Shown: positions 9,237-20,400 of the stretch, piece after piece
Numbering within the stretch: position 1 is the stretch's first letter
Layout: every line of letters begins with the position of its first letter
Source of the DNA: Trichomonas vaginalis G3
Lineage: Eukaryota; Parabasalia; Trichomonadida; Trichomonadidae
Assembly (NCBI RefSeq): GCF_026262505.1
Contig: NC_067205.1
Span: forward strand, 22,415,585-22,479,584
Length of the DNA: 64,000 nt
Direction of reading: 5' to 3'
The notes under the pieces: generated by a model
Database searches by the model: none
Told to the model about the DNA's origin: nothing
Seen by the model: only the letters and a program-made list of their open reading frames with translations
Program-made: the position numbers and the translations under genes

Positions 9237-9893
9237 TTTTTCATTTTATCGTTGACAAAAATTTCTTTCCGGTGAAAATTCAAAGAAATTTTTTTCACTT
9301 CGACTTTTATAGTAAAAATTTTTCAATGATAATTCTGGCTACTTCGGTATTGGCTATTCAAAAGGTTCAGGGGCCTGCATTGAGATTTGTTCAACTGAAA
9401 AATAAAATTGATGAATCTAGTGATCTCTTCTTGATATTATTGGCTGCGCCGTTCTTATATATTGAGCTGCAGTCTGTTTTATGATAATCATAATCATATG
9501 CATCTACGACCTCTGTACATGATCGCCAACAACGAAACCTTCAAGACAGCATCAAAGCGTATACTTCATGTATTAGTAACACAAAATAGTTATCCATTAG
9601 TTTTGCATCCTTTATTTAATGCTTTATCATAAATTTTGATATTGATAAAATTAACTTGAGTAATTTATCTGACATTTCTATTTGTATGTGTTTTAATCAA
9701 GATAAGTTTGGAAATGAGATGTATAATTTTATTAGATACTATGATTAATTTATCAACGTTTTAATTTTGATTTACTTTAGATGTTTAATGAGATATATAA
9801 AACAATCTGATGGTTTTAAAGCCATATCATTAATAATCAATGTCAAAACATTGATATTTAGTGCTCTTGAATTAAAAACGTGTATAACCGTCA
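9237..9893. other. Intergenic with a short coding-like scrap
   Basis: Mostly AT-rich. At 9519-9632 a 37-codon frame with coding-like codon use (MIANNETFKTASKRI...) stands out from its surroundings and might be the tail of an otherwise lost gene. I cannot name it. No RNA gene or repeat seen. Confidence 0.3.
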
Positions 9894-11555
9894 ATGCCGA
9901 AGCGTTTTGCTTTCGTGAACTACGGCAATTCAAGGGAAGGCTCTGCTATTGCTGATGCACTCAAGGAAGAAGGTTATTTTGTGTATGCAACATATCAGCC
10001 AGATCCTAAAAAACTTGATCATCTGAAACCTGCTCCGTTATCAGTTGATCAGTTTATCGATTCAGATAAAGAAACAATATTAGCAACAATTAAACAATGC
10101 CATGCAGTAATTTATACAATATTAGACACTCCAAAACTTGCAAACGAAATATTTACAGAACTTGCACAAGATATTGGCGTTAAAAAGACAATTGTGATCA
10201 TATCTCCAATATTTACATGGGGTGGTGAACCTCGTGCACAAGATTGGAAGAAGAGATGGCCACATCCAAAATATGCAGATTTTCTTTCAGCAGAACGTTA
10301 TTTAACAACACTTCCACTGAAATTATACGTCATGTGTACAGGTCTTCTCTATGGTGATGGCGAAGGAGCTCTTTTGCCTCTCTTCCAATCAGCATGGAGC
10401 CTAAATCCAGTTCCTATCTTAGAAGAGAACCATAATGTCATCCCAACACTTCATGTTAAAGACATGGCGCACAGTGCAGTCGCAGTTCTTTCATCAAAAC
10501 CAGAGAATCCAGTTTTTATTGCACATGATGGCTCCCATACAACACAGCACGACTTAATCAAAGCTATTAACACTACATTCGGTGCAGGCCGCACAACAAA
10601 AACTACAGATGACCAGTTTATCTCGAAATACGGTCGAGAAGTTATCGATTGGGTTAAATTCGATATCGAACTCGAAGCAGAAGAATACGCCGGCCTTGAT
10701 TTCGAGCGTCACTGCTCAAATCCGGTAGAAGAAATGCAAACACTCGTTGATGAATTTGTTACACACAGGTTATTGAAGCCATTACGTATATTTGCTATTG
10801 ATTTAGATACAGCATTGATCGACGAGATCGTCAAATACTACGGCGTTGTCAATGCAACAGACGAAAAGCTTAAAGAACTTTTTAATAATGATAAAAGCGA
10901 AGAAGCCGTTGCATTACGCGAAAGTGGTAACGAAGAAGAGGAAGCACCAACACTCGAGATCCACAAGCACGTATTCGCAAATGCACCGTCTCTCCGAAAT
11001 CTTGGATATATTATTACGAAAGTTCCAGATAATGAAGAATCACGTGAATCATTGTTCATGGAAGAGGACGAAGTATCTGCTTTCATTCCGAAATACATCT
11101 TGACATCACACGAATTCGGCCCTCTTGAACGCTGGTTCATTTCTCGAGGAAGTCACTGCTGCAAAGTCTCCAACATGGAGGAAGTCAAGAAATTCCTTGG
11201 TTTGCCGAGGAACTTCACTCGCGAAATCCGAATCCTTGAAGCGAGACGAGAATTGGAAGCGATCCAAAGTGCAGAAGCAGATGCACAAAGGAAAGAAGCG
11301 AAGAGACAAGCGGAAAAGGAGGAAGAACATCGTCAGGAACTACAACGAAGAGATGAAGAACTTCTTGCTGAATGTGAGAAAGAACTTAAATCTATGCAAG
11401 AAATTCGATCTATGGATGCTAAATCATATTTGATGCAGAAGTTAGTTCCAATCTTCATTCCACCACTTGCACAGATCTCAGAAGCTCGTCCAGATGATCC
11501 TCTTCGTTTCTTGGCCAGCCATTTCGAGGCAGAGGCAAATAAACTCAAAGAATAA
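9894..11555 (+). CDS. Adenylate kinase 7-like protein with degenerate kinase domain
   Basis: 553 residues in the AK7 architecture. Residues 5-220 form an NAD(P)-binding Rossmann domain of the extended SDR/NmrA type. Residues about 295-445 correspond to the adenylate-kinase domain. A charged coiled coil follows (450-510), then a C-terminal Dpy-30 motif (about 510-545, SYLMQKLVPIFIPPLAQI...RPDDPLRFLASHF). AK7 is a flagellar/ciliary axoneme protein. The segment that should hold the P-loop reads KPLRIFAIDLDTALIDEIVKYY: the GxPxxGK(S/T) motif is gone, so kinase activity is unlikely and a scaffold role via the Dpy-30 module is inferred. The ATG sits in the context GTCAATG, a near-leaderless start. 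Confidence 0.8.
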   Translation: MPKRFAFVNYGNSREGSAIADALKEEGYFVYATYQPDPKKLDHLKPAPLSVDQFIDSDKETILATIKQCHAVIYTILDTPKLANEIFTELAQDIGVKKTIVIISPIFTWGGEPRAQDWKKRWPHPKYADFLSAERYLTTLPLKLYVMCTGLLYGDGEGALLPLFQSAWSLNPVPILEENHNVIPTLHVKDMAHSAVAVLSSKPENPVFIAHDGSHTTQHDLIKAINTTFGAGRTTKTTDDQFISKYGREVIDWVKFDIELEAEEYAGLDFERHCSNPVEEMQTLVDEFVTHRLLKPLRIFAIDLDTALIDEIVKYYGVVNATDEKLKELFNNDKSEEAVALRESGNEEEEAPTLEIHKHVFANAPSLRNLGYIITKVPDNEESRESLFMEEDEVSAFIPKYILTSHEFGPLERWFISRGSHCCKVSNMEEVKKFLGLPRNFTREIRILEARRELEAIQSAEADAQRKEAKRQAEKEEEHRQELQRRDEELLAECEKELKSMQEIRSMDAKSYLMQKLVPIFIPPLAQISEARPDDPLRFLASHFEAEANKLKE

Positions 11556-11917
11556 ATTGATTATATTTTATATTTGTTCAAAAACTGACTAAAATTGATT
11601 TTATTATAGTTAGAATTGAATTTAGAATATTCTAAACAAATATTCTAATATACACCAGAATGTATAGACTTGATTCGAGTTGTGAGTCATGACTTCAAAG
11701 TTCACAATTAATAACTTATCTTCGGACTGTGTGAAAATATGATATCAGGTCCCAACTTCTAGATTTTAAATGTCTTAATATGAGGCCTACAAAAAATTTG
11801 AGTACTTTCTGTTGTAAAAACTTTGAAAGGCCATTTTTTTAGTGCGTCCAATATATACTTTCTGACAAATAGAGCCTCAGAAAGAACTCACACGGTGTTT
11901 TTTTGTCGACATTAAGG

Positions 11918-12955
11918 GTGCACACGAGAGGATCATGTAAACTTCAGAATTTAGAACCTTATTTTTAGGCATTATCTTGGCTACCTATTTAGGCTCGAAA
12001 AGCAAAAAATATCAAAAAATACAACTTGACTCCATTCTGACCCTTTCATGGAGGTAGTTTTTATCCGCTAGTATTTTCCCTTTGAATCTCTTTACAATTC
12101 GAAATCAAATTCAAAACTCAGTAGAAGAAAGGAAGAATCGACTTACTACGGTTGTAATACGAATAAATACATATATTTAATTATTTTTATTTACATAATA
12201 ATTTTTGAAGCTCATATTCCATCAAATTTTTAAATAAAAACATTAAAATGTTGAAAATGTTCATATTTTAATAGGGTTTTGGCACTTTATTGAGGAATTA
12301 CTACATACATAGTTGAACTGAACTTGATATTTTGAAATTTAAATTATTTATCAAAATTAAAATTTAACTTGAAATTTATAATTATTTAGTCATATTTTGC
12401 ATAATTCTAAGTAGTAGATTTTATAAAAAATCAAGAAAGAAAAATTTTAACGTGCTTTATTTTTTCTTTTTTATAATAATACATATTATTATATAATTAA
12501 CATATTCATAATGTTTCACCCTTTCAAAAATATAATCCTCCTCCTCTCAAATAAACGTACATACGGGTGGCCTCTTTTTTCAAAAAATTAAAATTTGAAA
12601 TTTTGGGCTCAAATATTAGAGATTTTTTCAACCTTCAACGATATATGTTGTCTATATCAGACCTCCTTTCTTTTTGATACTTAACATTGTTCCTAAATCT
12701 TAGCCGTTAAGGCTGTTCTGAAAATATTTTTTTTCGAAAAAATTCGAAAAAAATTCTTAAAATTCAAAAATCCCTTAATTCCTGAGGATTTTGGAAAAAA
12801 GTTTTTACATGAACATTTGTATATTATATGAAGTATATTGATAAGGTAAAAATCAAATTTTATTGCATATTCATCGAGAAAATAAACTAACGAATCCCTC
12901 AAAATTGAGAGGGTAATCCTCCTCCTCTCAAATAAACGTACATACGGGTGCACCC
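11918..12955. mobile_element. Candidate non-autonomous TTAA-flanked transposon
   Basis: Both ends read TTAA plus GGGTGCAC, inverted: TTAAGGGTGCAC at 11914-11925 and GTGCACCCTTAA at 12948-12959. The layout (TTAA duplicated outside an 8-bp inverted repeat, about 1 kb of non-coding AT-rich DNA) is that of a piggyBac/Kolobok-type MITE. A segment next to the right end (aatcctcctcctctcaaataaacg and on to tacgggtg) occurs twice in direct orientation, at 12532-12567 and 12914-12949, suggesting an internal duplication or a nested copy. The inverted repeat is short, so chance is not excluded. Confidence 0.4.
12532..12949 (+). repeat. Direct 36-bp repeat pair
   Basis: Two near-identical copies of a C-rich segment (cctcctcctctcaaataaac...) begin about 382 bp apart, at 12532 and 12914. 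The second ends at the putative right terminus of the TTAA element. Confidence 0.6.
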
Positions 12956-13082
12956 TTAAAACATAAAGATAAGTTTTTGAGACTTTTATATTAGTAATTT
13001 TATTTTAGAACAGATAGATTTACTGCTCCAACAAATGGTGTTTTATAAACTTTATTAACAATATTTTTGATGTTTTTCAGTT

Positions 13083-13973
13083 TTAATTTTTCTTCTTTAT
13101 ATTTTTATATGAATCATCTTTATTTTCTTCTGCTTTTGTAGCAAAACAATATGTTGAATAATGAGATATAAATGAATCTAATGGTTCAATTGAATCAAAT
13201 GTATCTGCATTATTACTTATAGTTTGATTGACAACATTATTATTAAAGTAACAATTATCAATAGTTGGTTTTTTATTAAATAAATAATTTCCTTTATTTC
13301 CTATGAATGAACAACTTGAATATTTACTTGAAGAAGAACAAAAAATTATTGCATTATCACTTCCTGTATATTCATTGTTTAAATAATTACATTTTGTAAA
13401 ATTAAAATTACCAGAATTTCTAATTCCAGCATATTTTGTAGATGATGTATTTGATGCTGTTGTGAAATTAATAATTCCTGTTCCTTTTGGATAAGCAATT
13501 ACATATGCAGCATATTGATTAATTTCATGATAAGATGTATTCATGTTACTTACTTTGATATCTCCAAAAAAATGATAAAAAGAAGCAAAGTATCCACTGC
13601 ATTGTGAAACTGAACTTTCAAATGCATAATTTTTGCTGTTACTACCAAGGTATGGATTAATGCTATATCCACATCCGCCTGAATGACTTGAATCAACTGA
13701 TGAAAGTAATATACAAATATGAACTAAAATGCAGTCAGAATACTTGATATAGAATGATCCACCACTTTCTGTGGAGCTGTTATTGTAAAATGCGCATGTT
13801 TCGAGTAATACTTTGCTGCTGGAATTAAGATAAATTGCTGTTTTTCGATAATGGAAAGAAAATATTGCATTATGAATGTAATAATCGCCATTCCCTGATA
13901 TAGTTTCGTTCTTACTTTTATTATTGGATTCCTTTGTACCGTAATATTCTGAAAAACTTTGTTGAATCTGCAT
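13083..13973 (-). CDS. Right-handed beta-helix (Pmp-like) surface protein fragment
   Basis: 296 residues with the short Asn/Ser-rich, hydrophobic strand repeats of trichomonad beta-helix/polymorphic-membrane-protein-like families (KTAIYLNSSSKVLLETCAFYNNSSTESGGSFYI, then KCNYLNNEY, CSFIGNK, CYFNNN). Full-length members normally have a signal peptide or a transmembrane anchor with a short cytoplasmic tail. Neither is visible here; the C-terminus is just basic (KNIKKKN). I take it as a fragment or a degraded copy. Function unknown; the family is thought to be surface-exposed. Confidence 0.55.
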   Translation of the reverse strand: MQIQQSFSEYYGTKESNNKSKNETISGNGDYYIHNAIFSFHYRKTAIYLNSSSKVLLETCAFYNNSSTESGGSFYIKYSDCILVHICILLSSVDSSHSGGCGYSINPYLGSNSKNYAFESSVSQCSGYFASFYHFFGDIKVSNMNTSYHEINQYAAYVIAYPKGTGIINFTTASNTSSTKYAGIRNSGNFNFTKCNYLNNEYTGSDNAIIFCSSSSKYSSCSFIGNKGNYLFNKKPTIDNCYFNNNVVNQTISNNADTFDSIEPLDSFISHYSTYCFATKAEENKDDSYKNIKKKN

Positions 13974-14220
13974 AAATTGCTGCTGTTTGGCTTATTTTGT
14001 TCAATACGCATTTCTGAGTGCTGATTCATGTGAATGATGCTGAAATTATCGTTAAATATGATTGAAATGGGTCCGGGAAATGAATTTAATTTCCCATAGG
14101 ATTTTAATTATTTTTGACTATGAAGAATGTACAATATATCATAACGAAAAGAATTTTCAAAATTTTATAATTGCACAAGATAAAATGGTGTTACCCCCTT
14201 AATTTATTTTTTTTGTTTGG

Positions 14221-15207
14221 ATGTCCAAATTACACGATTGGACACCAGACGAAGATGACTATTTAACACAGGGAAATGCAATATGTCCAGGTGACTTTCG
14301 AAAAATGGTAACTTTGTTTCATTTCAAACCAAATCACACTCCTCAAGATTTACAAGATCACTGGAGGGATATGATTGAAAATCCACTCTCTGATGATCAA
14401 GATATCATAGGCAAATTAAAATCATCACAGAACAAGTTTAAAGGCAACGTTTATCATTATTCAGAAGAATATGAATACGATTTTCCAAATTCAAAAGAAA
14501 TAGAAGAAATTTTCTCAGCGATTCCTTCTCTAGCAGCGAAAACCCTATCTCCTGAGATGCAAACAAAGAACATTGAGTCACAAAATATCAATTCTTTGTC
14601 ATTACATTGCTATTTTTCTGCAGAACGCGTTGAAAAGTTAGTCAGTGATGCATTTAATAGAGTTGTAGATGATGAAAACCTCAGAATTACGTTGCATAGG
14701 ACTTTTAAACGAAATTTAATTGATCGTGGTCGAAAAATAACAGTAGAAAACATATCACGTATCTTAAACGACATTTCTAAGATGGATGATGCAACAGCAG
14801 ATACAGAATGCCAAATTATTGAACTAGATTTTGAGAATATGTTGATTTCTGTACAGAGAAAACTACAATCTGGCATTACACCTAGAATGTATGATGCAAA
14901 TATGCAAGAATTAATCGATGCTTTCAATACTTTAAAGGCAATTTCGTCAAAAGTTACTTGGCCAGCGAATTTGAATGCACCTTTAGCAAAACTTCGCGAA
15001 AACATCATTGTTAAGACCGCAAAACTTTACGCTTATTTCCTTTTTTCGTATTGTACAGATCCATCAAAGATTCAACGTTATTCAACGTTTATAGAGGCTG
15101 CAGCTAGGAATGATCCAAATAACCTACTCGAATCTTACGCTCCTGCTCATCTGAAAGCTCACATCGCTCAATTGAAGCAAGGATTCGCAAACCAACCAAA
15201 TTTGTAA
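14221..15207 (+). CDS. SANT/Myb-like protein resembling MCRS1 N-domain
   Basis: 328 residues. Residues 6-55 (DWTPDEDDYL...FHFKPNHTPQDLQDHWRDMIENPL) follow the pattern of the microspherule-protein-1 N-domain, a SANT-like fold: W-xxxDDxxL, then FxxRFTxxxLQxRWxxLLxDP. The remaining 270 residues are helical without a recognised domain; no FHA domain, which MCRS1 proteins carry C-terminally, is evident. MCRS1 belongs to INO80/NSL chromatin complexes, so a nuclear role is inferred. It could also be a generic Myb-like factor. Confidence 0.45.
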   Translation: MSKLHDWTPDEDDYLTQGNAICPGDFRKMVTLFHFKPNHTPQDLQDHWRDMIENPLSDDQDIIGKLKSSQNKFKGNVYHYSEEYEYDFPNSKEIEEIFSAIPSLAAKTLSPEMQTKNIESQNINSLSLHCYFSAERVEKLVSDAFNRVVDDENLRITLHRTFKRNLIDRGRKITVENISRILNDISKMDDATADTECQIIELDFENMLISVQRKLQSGITPRMYDANMQELIDAFNTLKAISSKVTWPANLNAPLAKLRENIIVKTAKLYAYFLFSYCTDPSKIQRYSTFIEAAARNDPNNLLESYAPAHLKAHIAQLKQGFANQPNL

Positions 15208-15397
15208 TAGAATATATAGAATATAGAACTAAAATGTCTATTTTATGAATGTTTAACCAATTTTTTTTGATAGTTTTTAAAATTTTTCATTTAATTTGAG
15301 TCAATTTTGCATCTAATTCAGATAAAATGAGTTGACATTGATGTAAAAACTCGATTTTTTTTCTGAAGTCTAAGTTAAAAATACTTATTTTATAATA

Positions 15398-15403
15398 TTG
15401 CAC
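15398..15403. repeat. Target-site duplication of P1 (left), TTGCAC
   Basis: TTGCAC directly precedes the left terminus and recurs directly after the right terminus at 36935-36940. Six base pairs is the Polinton norm. Confidence 0.9.
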
Positions 15404-15708
15404 AGTAGTATATGAGAGCGGGTTGTGTGACTTTTTTTGTAAACGTAAGAATTCATACAATATAGAACGATTTTGTATCATTTTTTTTAACATATGAAGT
15501 AAAAAAATGTATGATTCTTACGGTTTTTATTCTTACGTTTTTGAATAAATCAAGATTTAAAAATGATACAAAATTGTAAGACATTTACACTCAACCCAAA
15601 CATAAACCATTAAAAAATTAACATTGATTAAATCCTGAATGGAATCAATGAAGTCATAATCAAAGACCTCATAAACGAGTAAAAAGAAATTGAAACTAAT
15701 TTTTATTT
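15404..15708 (+). repeat. Left TIR of P1
   Basis: 305 bp, matching the inverted right TIR with no difference that I could find. Its inner part encodes a scrap related to the repeat protein in the right end of P2 (reading NPEWNQ...SHNQRPHKR). Confidence 0.92.
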
Positions 15709-15717
15709 AATGATAAA

Positions 15718-16053
15718 ATGTATGGAAAAAGAATAATATCTGATTTTGAACATTATTTGATTGATTTACTAATTGATCCACAAAGCTGTTGTAAAATTAA
15801 TTTTGAATTTAAAATTAAAGGAACCGTAAATTTTGTATTTATTTATCACTTAAAAGAATATGACCGATATCATAATTTGATATATGAAACTAATATAATA
15901 TTTGAAGATAACAAACTTACAAGCTTCGAACATGAAAATGATATAATATTCGAAGATGAAAAAAAGAAAGAGATTGAAAAGCAATTCAATGAATGCCTTT
16001 TAAATACATATGCGCACATTATAAGACATAAAATGAAATTAATTCCTTATTAA
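15718..16053 (+). CDS. P1 unknown protein next to the left TIR
   Basis: 111 residues, beginning 10 bp inside the TIR. Rich in charged residues and Ile/Tyr; no motif recognised. It has the element start context (TTTTTATTTAATGATAAAATG). P2 has no equivalent at its matching end, so the position next to the TIR looks variable between copies. Confidence 0.45.
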   Translation: MYGKRIISDFEHYLIDLLIDPQSCCKINFEFKIKGTVNFVFIYHLKEYDRYHNLIYETNIIFEDNKLTSFEHENDIIFEDEKKKEIEKQFNECLLNTYAHIIRHKMKLIPY

Positions 16054-16087
16054 TCAAAAATATTTTTAATCTTTTATTTTATAATAA

Positions 16088-16969
16088 ATGAGTATAACAA
16101 CTAATTCATTGAAATCTTTAAAGTTTACTAATTCAGAATTAGAAAATATTTTAGAAAATTTTGGAGACGGTTCTTATCCAACATATATGCAGAATGTGAA
16201 AGAGTTTTCCAGATTGTTAAATGAATTTAAATATAACGGACCAATTACTAAAAAGGCTATAATGAGATATTTATATCCCAAAAAAGTTGAAAAACAGGGA
16301 AATATTCCTCTTTATGGTCCAGAGGACCTGGGCTCAGAGAGCCTTGAAACACCTCCTGAATATTTTGAAGAAAAAATTAAACAAGATGAATATTATAACG
16401 ATGAGATTGAGAAATTGGAACAATTAAGAAATGAAATAGATGAAAGAATTAAGGAATTGAGAAATGCTGAAAATGAAGTAGAGGATTTAATGAATATCCC
16501 AGCTTCAGAATCAGAAGTTCAAAAATCACATGAGGAAAGATATAAAAATTACTTTTTGGAATCAACACAAAATTTATTAGATGGTGATATTGACGAAACA
16601 CTTTCAGAAGAAGGCACAAAATTTATTCATAAACATAAGTTACAATTTATTGACGATGGAGATTATCCATGTATATTACTTTCACCTCCTCTTGATTCTG
16701 AAAAATTCAAAAAAGCACTGAAAAATGTAACATATGCAACAAATACGATTAAGAAAGAAGACCATGATATTTACACAAATTATTATTTAAATAAATGTAC
16801 AGGTGTTGATAAAGTTTTTGATTTGTTAGATAAAATATCAAAAGAAACAATTGGAACATATAAAATTTTGTGTGATTGTGGTTTCATTATTGAAGATACC
16901 AATAATGTTTCATATGAAAGAACAGCACCGAAGGAGACGAAGTGGAAAGTCTATACCATTCGTTATTAA
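16088..16969 (+). CDS. P1/P2 conserved unknown acidic coiled-coil protein
   Basis: 293 residues. The N-terminal 60 residues are helical (FTNSELENILENFG...). A coiled coil follows near 105-145 (EIEKLEQLRNEIDERIKELRNAENEVEDLMN), then a globular half with SESxVQKSHEERYKNY and a KILCDCGFI segment. The P2 copy is at 55205-56140: the halves after the coiled coil are nearly the same, the N-terminal thirds clearly diverged. It is always just upstream of the polymerase, so a replication accessory role such as the terminal protein for protein-primed synthesis is possible, but this is inference. An in-frame double mini-hairpin sits at 16316-16343. Confidence 0.5.
   Translation: MSITTNSLKSLKFTNSELENILENFGDGSYPTYMQNVKEFSRLLNEFKYNGPITKKAIMRYLYPKKVEKQGNIPLYGPEDLGSESLETPPEYFEEKIKQDEYYNDEIEKLEQLRNEIDERIKELRNAENEVEDLMNIPASESEVQKSHEERYKNYFLESTQNLLDGDIDETLSEEGTKFIHKHKLQFIDDGDYPCILLSPPLDSEKFKKALKNVTYATNTIKKEDHDIYTNYYLNKCTGVDKVFDLLDKISKETIGTYKILCDCGFIIEDTNNVSYERTAPKETKWKVYTIRY
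16316..16343. repeat. Double GC mini-hairpin in P1
   Basis: Two consecutive perfect 5-bp stems with aga loops: GGTCC/GGACC, two spacer bases, then GGCTC/GAGCC. It lies in frame within the conserved unknown gene, in a stretch that the P2 copy lacks. Confidence 0.7.
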
Positions 16970-17218
16970 GAACATAAAAGATATGAAAACTTATAAACAT
17001 TATATTTATTCATTTATTTCAGAAAAAATGGAAGCAACCATAAAACATCTCTCATCATTTATAGCTATTCATACATTCCTTTTCAAAGTTGTGAAATTAA
17101 ATAAGACAGGAATTAGATTTAATGTATCAGGGTACGCATTCTTGAGTAAATTAAAATGTATTCGTCACGTCGCAGATGATAAAAATTTATGTGTTCTTAA
17201 TTCATTTTATGGACTTTA

Positions 17219-17239
17219 GCCCTGGACTCTCTGAGTCTC
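17219..17239. repeat. GC mini-hairpin insertion in P1 with flanking duplication
   Basis: Stem GACTC/GAGTC with loop tct, flanked by the duplicated octamer GGACTTTA (17211-17218 and 17240-17247). P2 has a single GGCTTTA at the matching non-coding place near 55031, so this is an insertion in P1 with target duplication. Confidence 0.7.
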
Positions 17240-17477
17240 GGACTTTAAAAAAATAAACTTTATTTTTATTTTTTAATTTTTATTCTTACATAAATGAACA
17301 AAAACGGAACAGCTAAAATGAATGATAATCAAATAGAGCGAAGGTAGAAGGTTATTTAAACGCTTCTATAACATTCCTGATGGTGTTAATCCTAAAACTC
17401 GTAGAAGTTATTTAAATGAAGCCATAGATGCATATGAAGGATTTGACATTTCATCAGAAAGTGAGAGGTTAGCAAGA

Positions 17478-20400
17478 ATGTTAAACGTTAATATTGATTT
17501 TTATTATTGTGACCCTCAACCAGAAGACGTAGACATTAACAAGGTAGACTTTCCATTAGTGGAATCAATAATGATAGATCCAGAATTTGAAACAGTAAAT
17601 ATTTTATTAACACAGAGTCCATGTGGAAAACTTCACGCTGACAGAATAACAGACGTTGAAGCACTCACAGGCTATAAAGTTTGCCCCTTTTGCAAAGAAG
17701 AAGTATATTCTATCCGTGATGATCCAGAAAGGAAAAACCAAAGAAGATTTTTAAAGCATTGTGAGAAATGTAAAGAAAATAATGGAAGATTAATTCAAGA
17801 CGTTCAATTGCAAAACACACAACAACCATATGCACCACATATCACGAAACAGAAGATATATCAGTGGTTATTAGCTCATAATTTGCAGGAATATTATAAA
17901 CCAACAAGATATTATATTACTTTTGACTTCGAAACATTAGAGACTAAAGAAGAACTTCTACTTTCTGAATGTGCAACTTTGAACGCTTACTTAAAACCAT
18001 TTATGGTATCATCAATGGTTAAATTAAACGATAAAACATATACGAGGAATTTTTGCTTAACATCAAGTGATTCGTTCATCTCTGATTGGATTGAATTTTT
18101 ATTTTCAACCTGTTCATTAGTTGCTAAATCAAATATTGAACAATATGAAGAATTAATGAAGTCCCATACATTAAATGAGAAACAAAAGGAAGCATTTAAA
18201 GAACTTCTAGATGAGGAATTCAATAAAGTGAATATCATAGGTTTTAATTCGGGAAAGTTTGATTTAAATTTAATTCTTCGTGATTTAAATACTGCAAAAT
18301 GGAAGATAAAATCAATGCTGGGTTCATCTTCACAATTTAAGCAAATCATTGTAAAGAAAACAAACGTTCCATATGAATTGAGATTTATTGACATCAGAAA
18401 TTATATAGCGGGTGGGACATTAGACCAATTCACTCAAGATTTCGGAAACAATAAAACACGTGTTAAATCCTTTTTCCCTTATCAATTCATCACGTGGGAG
18501 AATTACGAAGAAGAATTATATAAAAAGGAACCATTCACTCAAGATTCATTTTATTCAGCATTAACACAAGAAACAATATCCGATTCAGATTATCAAATAT
18601 ATCTCAATGATGCTAAAAATTTTGAGAATAGATTAGAATATTTTATTCATTATTGCAATAAAGACGTTGAAATTATGATTGACCCAATTGATAAAATTAT
18701 TGAAGAAACATTTGTTTATAAAATTGACATGCTCCATAATCTTTCATTATCATCTAATGCATCAATGATTCGTTACGCGTTAGCATATAAGAACTTCAAT
18801 CCTAATGAAACATATCCAGAAGAAGAAAATGTGGAATCAAGTTTTGAATTAACGAAAAAGTATTGGAAATATAAAATTGAATCATATAAGAAACAAGATG
18901 AAAAAGCAGAAAGGGATACTAAAAATAATGTTTCAATGGATGATCTTCAATACTATCACGATTTAATCCTTTCATCTAAATGCAAAATGTGTGGTAAAGC
19001 GTTTACATATGCAAATAAACCAACATTGGATAGAATCGATAATGAAAAACCACATACTAAAGAAAATTGTCAGTTAATGTGTTGTTATTGCAATGTCGTA
19101 AAATCAAATAAAGATGAAGATGTTCAACGTTTAAGAATCAATTTAAGAAATTATGCATTAAAAAATAATTTACCAATGACTTTAGATTCAGTGGAAGCGT
19201 ATCACATCCTCCGTAATGGAATTACTGGTGGTTTATCAAATGTTCAACATAGAGTAAATCTTAAAGGAATCACACACATTAATAAACTTTCATATAGTCC
19301 AGAAACTAAAACTGTATCAAATGAGGACACCACCAACATTATGACTCATTTCGTTGGTGTTGACTTTAATTCATTATATCCTTCATCATTTTCATCTAAT
19401 CCTCATGATTTCATTCAATATACTGACCATAAAATGTATATGCCGGGAAGATTGAATGGTGTTATCATTTGTGATACAGCAACAAAGAAAGCAAAAGCAC
19501 TGGGAATTATTAAGAAGAAAAATACTTTATTCGTGGCTGAAGTAAAGGGTCACATTGATGAAAAGTATATTAATGATTACATTAACTTTTTACCGATAAT
19601 AAGAAACTTAGATATTATCACAGATGAAAAAACAATTGGCGGTTTTATGTATAATTACATGAAATCAAACAATCTACCAGTTGACCAGAAACAAAGGAAA
19701 TTAACTCAGTTAGCATCAACACACAACCAATATCAACCATTTTCTTCTTATTATCTATGGTATCTAATAGACAGATTTCATTTTATCATTGATGACATTC
19801 AATCAATTTTAACATTTACGAAAAACACTTGTTTTAATGAATTTGCGAACGAATTTATGAACGAAAGACAAAAGGCTGAATTAGAAGGAAATAAAGGAAA
19901 AAGTTTATTTTGCAAGATTTCGCTTAATGGATCATATGGTTACGATGCAATGAATACACAAAATTACGCAAAGACTAAAATAATGAATGCACAGAAGGCA
20001 CGCGTTGCATGTATGTCAAATAAGTTTAAAAACATAAGAGAAATAGGTGAGGATACGTATCAACTGATGCTCAAAGATAGATTTTATAGATGTGAAACAT
20101 GTTTACAAGAGGCATTCTTCACTTTAGATAACGCAAAATACTGGTATTTGGTTTTCATTTATGATTTTATGTATAAATGCTTGGATGTTAATCGTTTTCA
20201 TTTCATTGAAGGTGATACTGATTCATCTTATTGGGCAATCGCTGGCGACCAAAATCTTCCTAACACTCAAGCATTTCAAGCGATTGTAACCGATAAAAAA
20301 TTTTATGATAAAAACATTTTCAAATTCGCACCATTTGATTTCTTCTGTTTTGATGAGAAATTTAAACCTAAATTAAAGAATAAAGCTGAAGAAAAAGCAC

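Larger units (their letters stand above)
11556..13082. other. Gene-free AT-rich region holding a possible TTAA element
   Basis: No credible gene. The frames are AT-rich and random. It contains the candidate element at 11918-12955 and a repeated 36-bp segment inside it; otherwise nothing recognised. Confidence 0.5.

Noticed and set aside
9224-9484. 86-codon frame upstream of the AK7-like gene
   Set aside because: AT-driven composition, starts inside the CHMP1 coding/leader region, no similarity.
10838-11140. Frames antisense to or overlapping the AK7-like gene
   Set aside because: Shadow frames of a clearly coding gene.
12693-12953. 86-codon minus-strand frame
   Set aside because: Lies in the AT-rich TTAA-flanked block and is composed of Phe/Ile/Lys runs; random.
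18978-19101. Intein in the polymerase
   Set aside because: The HNH-like segment is short and lacks the splicing blocks of an intein (N-terminal Cys/Ser block, terminal His-Asn before Cys/Ser/Thr).
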